NCBI GenBank assembly: GCA_036244855.1 | Contig: BQKZ01001006.1 | Span: 23,489-87,488 of the forward strand | Reading direction: 5' to 3' | Source of the DNA: Temnopleurus reevesii | Lineage: Eukaryota > Echinodermata > Echinoidea > Temnopleuroida > Temnopleuridae | Length of the DNA: 64,000 nucleotides | Numbering within the stretch: position 1 is the stretch's first letter | Content: more model-generated notes on this DNA | What the model was told of the DNA's origin: nothing | The model's input: the letters and a program-made list of their open reading frames with translations, nothing else | The model's database searches: none | The DNA itself: not shown here

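Larger units (their letters stand above)
55212..64000 (-). repeat. Unit 1 (U1) of the rod cassette, start cut by window edge
   Basis: First unit in transcription order: L1 (end only), A1, B1, C1, D1, E1, F1, G1, H1, I1, J1, K1. About 817 residues are in view. B and C are separate exons here, as in U7 only. Intron F1/G1 holds a 104-bp satellite. Intron H1/I1 holds decayed copies of both neighbouring exons. Intron A1/B1 holds two adjoining fold-back elements. Confidence 0.85.

Noticed and set aside
62489..62632. Possible internal translation start at MM in exon B1
   Set aside because: A good AG acceptor precedes it, and the residues align with the VLEDD start of other BC exons, so the Met codons are internal.

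Overview
This window is animal genomic DNA and almost all of it is the inside of one very large gene on the minus strand. I see 76 exons, spliced by GT..AG rules, that encode about 5,500 residues of a helical rod made of spectrin-type repeats. Both ends of the gene lie outside the window: the first exon seen is cut at base 64000, and the last one (724-956) splices toward exons left of base 1. No actin-binding CH domains, plakin or plectin domain, EF-GAR tail or KASH tail is present, so the family cannot be fixed. The repeat texture, with helix-B starts such as D(I/V)..H(K/R/Q)P.(V/I)..V and helix-C ends such as L...N.RY, looks most like a spectraplakin (dystonin/MACF1/Shot). A giant nesprin/ANC-1-type nuclear-anchorage protein is the main alternative. 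The AT-rich introns with many ACATGTA words, (CAT)n tracts, tRNA-derived SINEs and fold-back elements suggest a marine invertebrate deuterostome, probably an echinoderm such as a sea urchin. That is inference.

The rod is a tandem array of one large cassette. In transcription order each unit carries the exon classes L, A, BC, D, E, F, G, H, I, J, K, with the same phases and nearly the same exon lengths in every copy: L 115 nt, A 218, BC 318, D 167, E 160, F 187-226, G 233, H 234, I 147, J 426, K 321. One unit encodes 842-855 residues, with seven Trp-anchored spectrin repeats (helix-A Trp in A, BC, E, G, I, J and K). From right to left the units are U1 (64000-55212, start cut), U2 (54790-47406), U3 (46633-37456), U4 (36052-26691), U5 (26255-19349), U6 (18775-6445) and U7 (5884-724, end cut).

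The copies differ by intron changes. L and A are fused without any added or lost base in U2. BC is split at the same point in U1 and U7 only. J is split in U2 and U6 at two different points. Beside many exons lie truncated, decayed copies of the same exon: near G7, A7, J6b, A5, I4, D4, A3, D2, H1 and I1. Several are mixed with (GAT)n tracts that begin just after the 5' splice sites.

The introns also hold a 104-bp five-copy satellite (59031-59535), a 32-bp minisatellite interrupted by a 520-base assembly gap (about 10931-11755), at least three families of short fold-back elements, tRNA-derived SINEs and many degenerate AT-rich tracts. I see no second protein gene on either strand and no functional RNA gene. 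Stretches between exons that have no entry of their own are AT-rich intron in which I see nothing definite.
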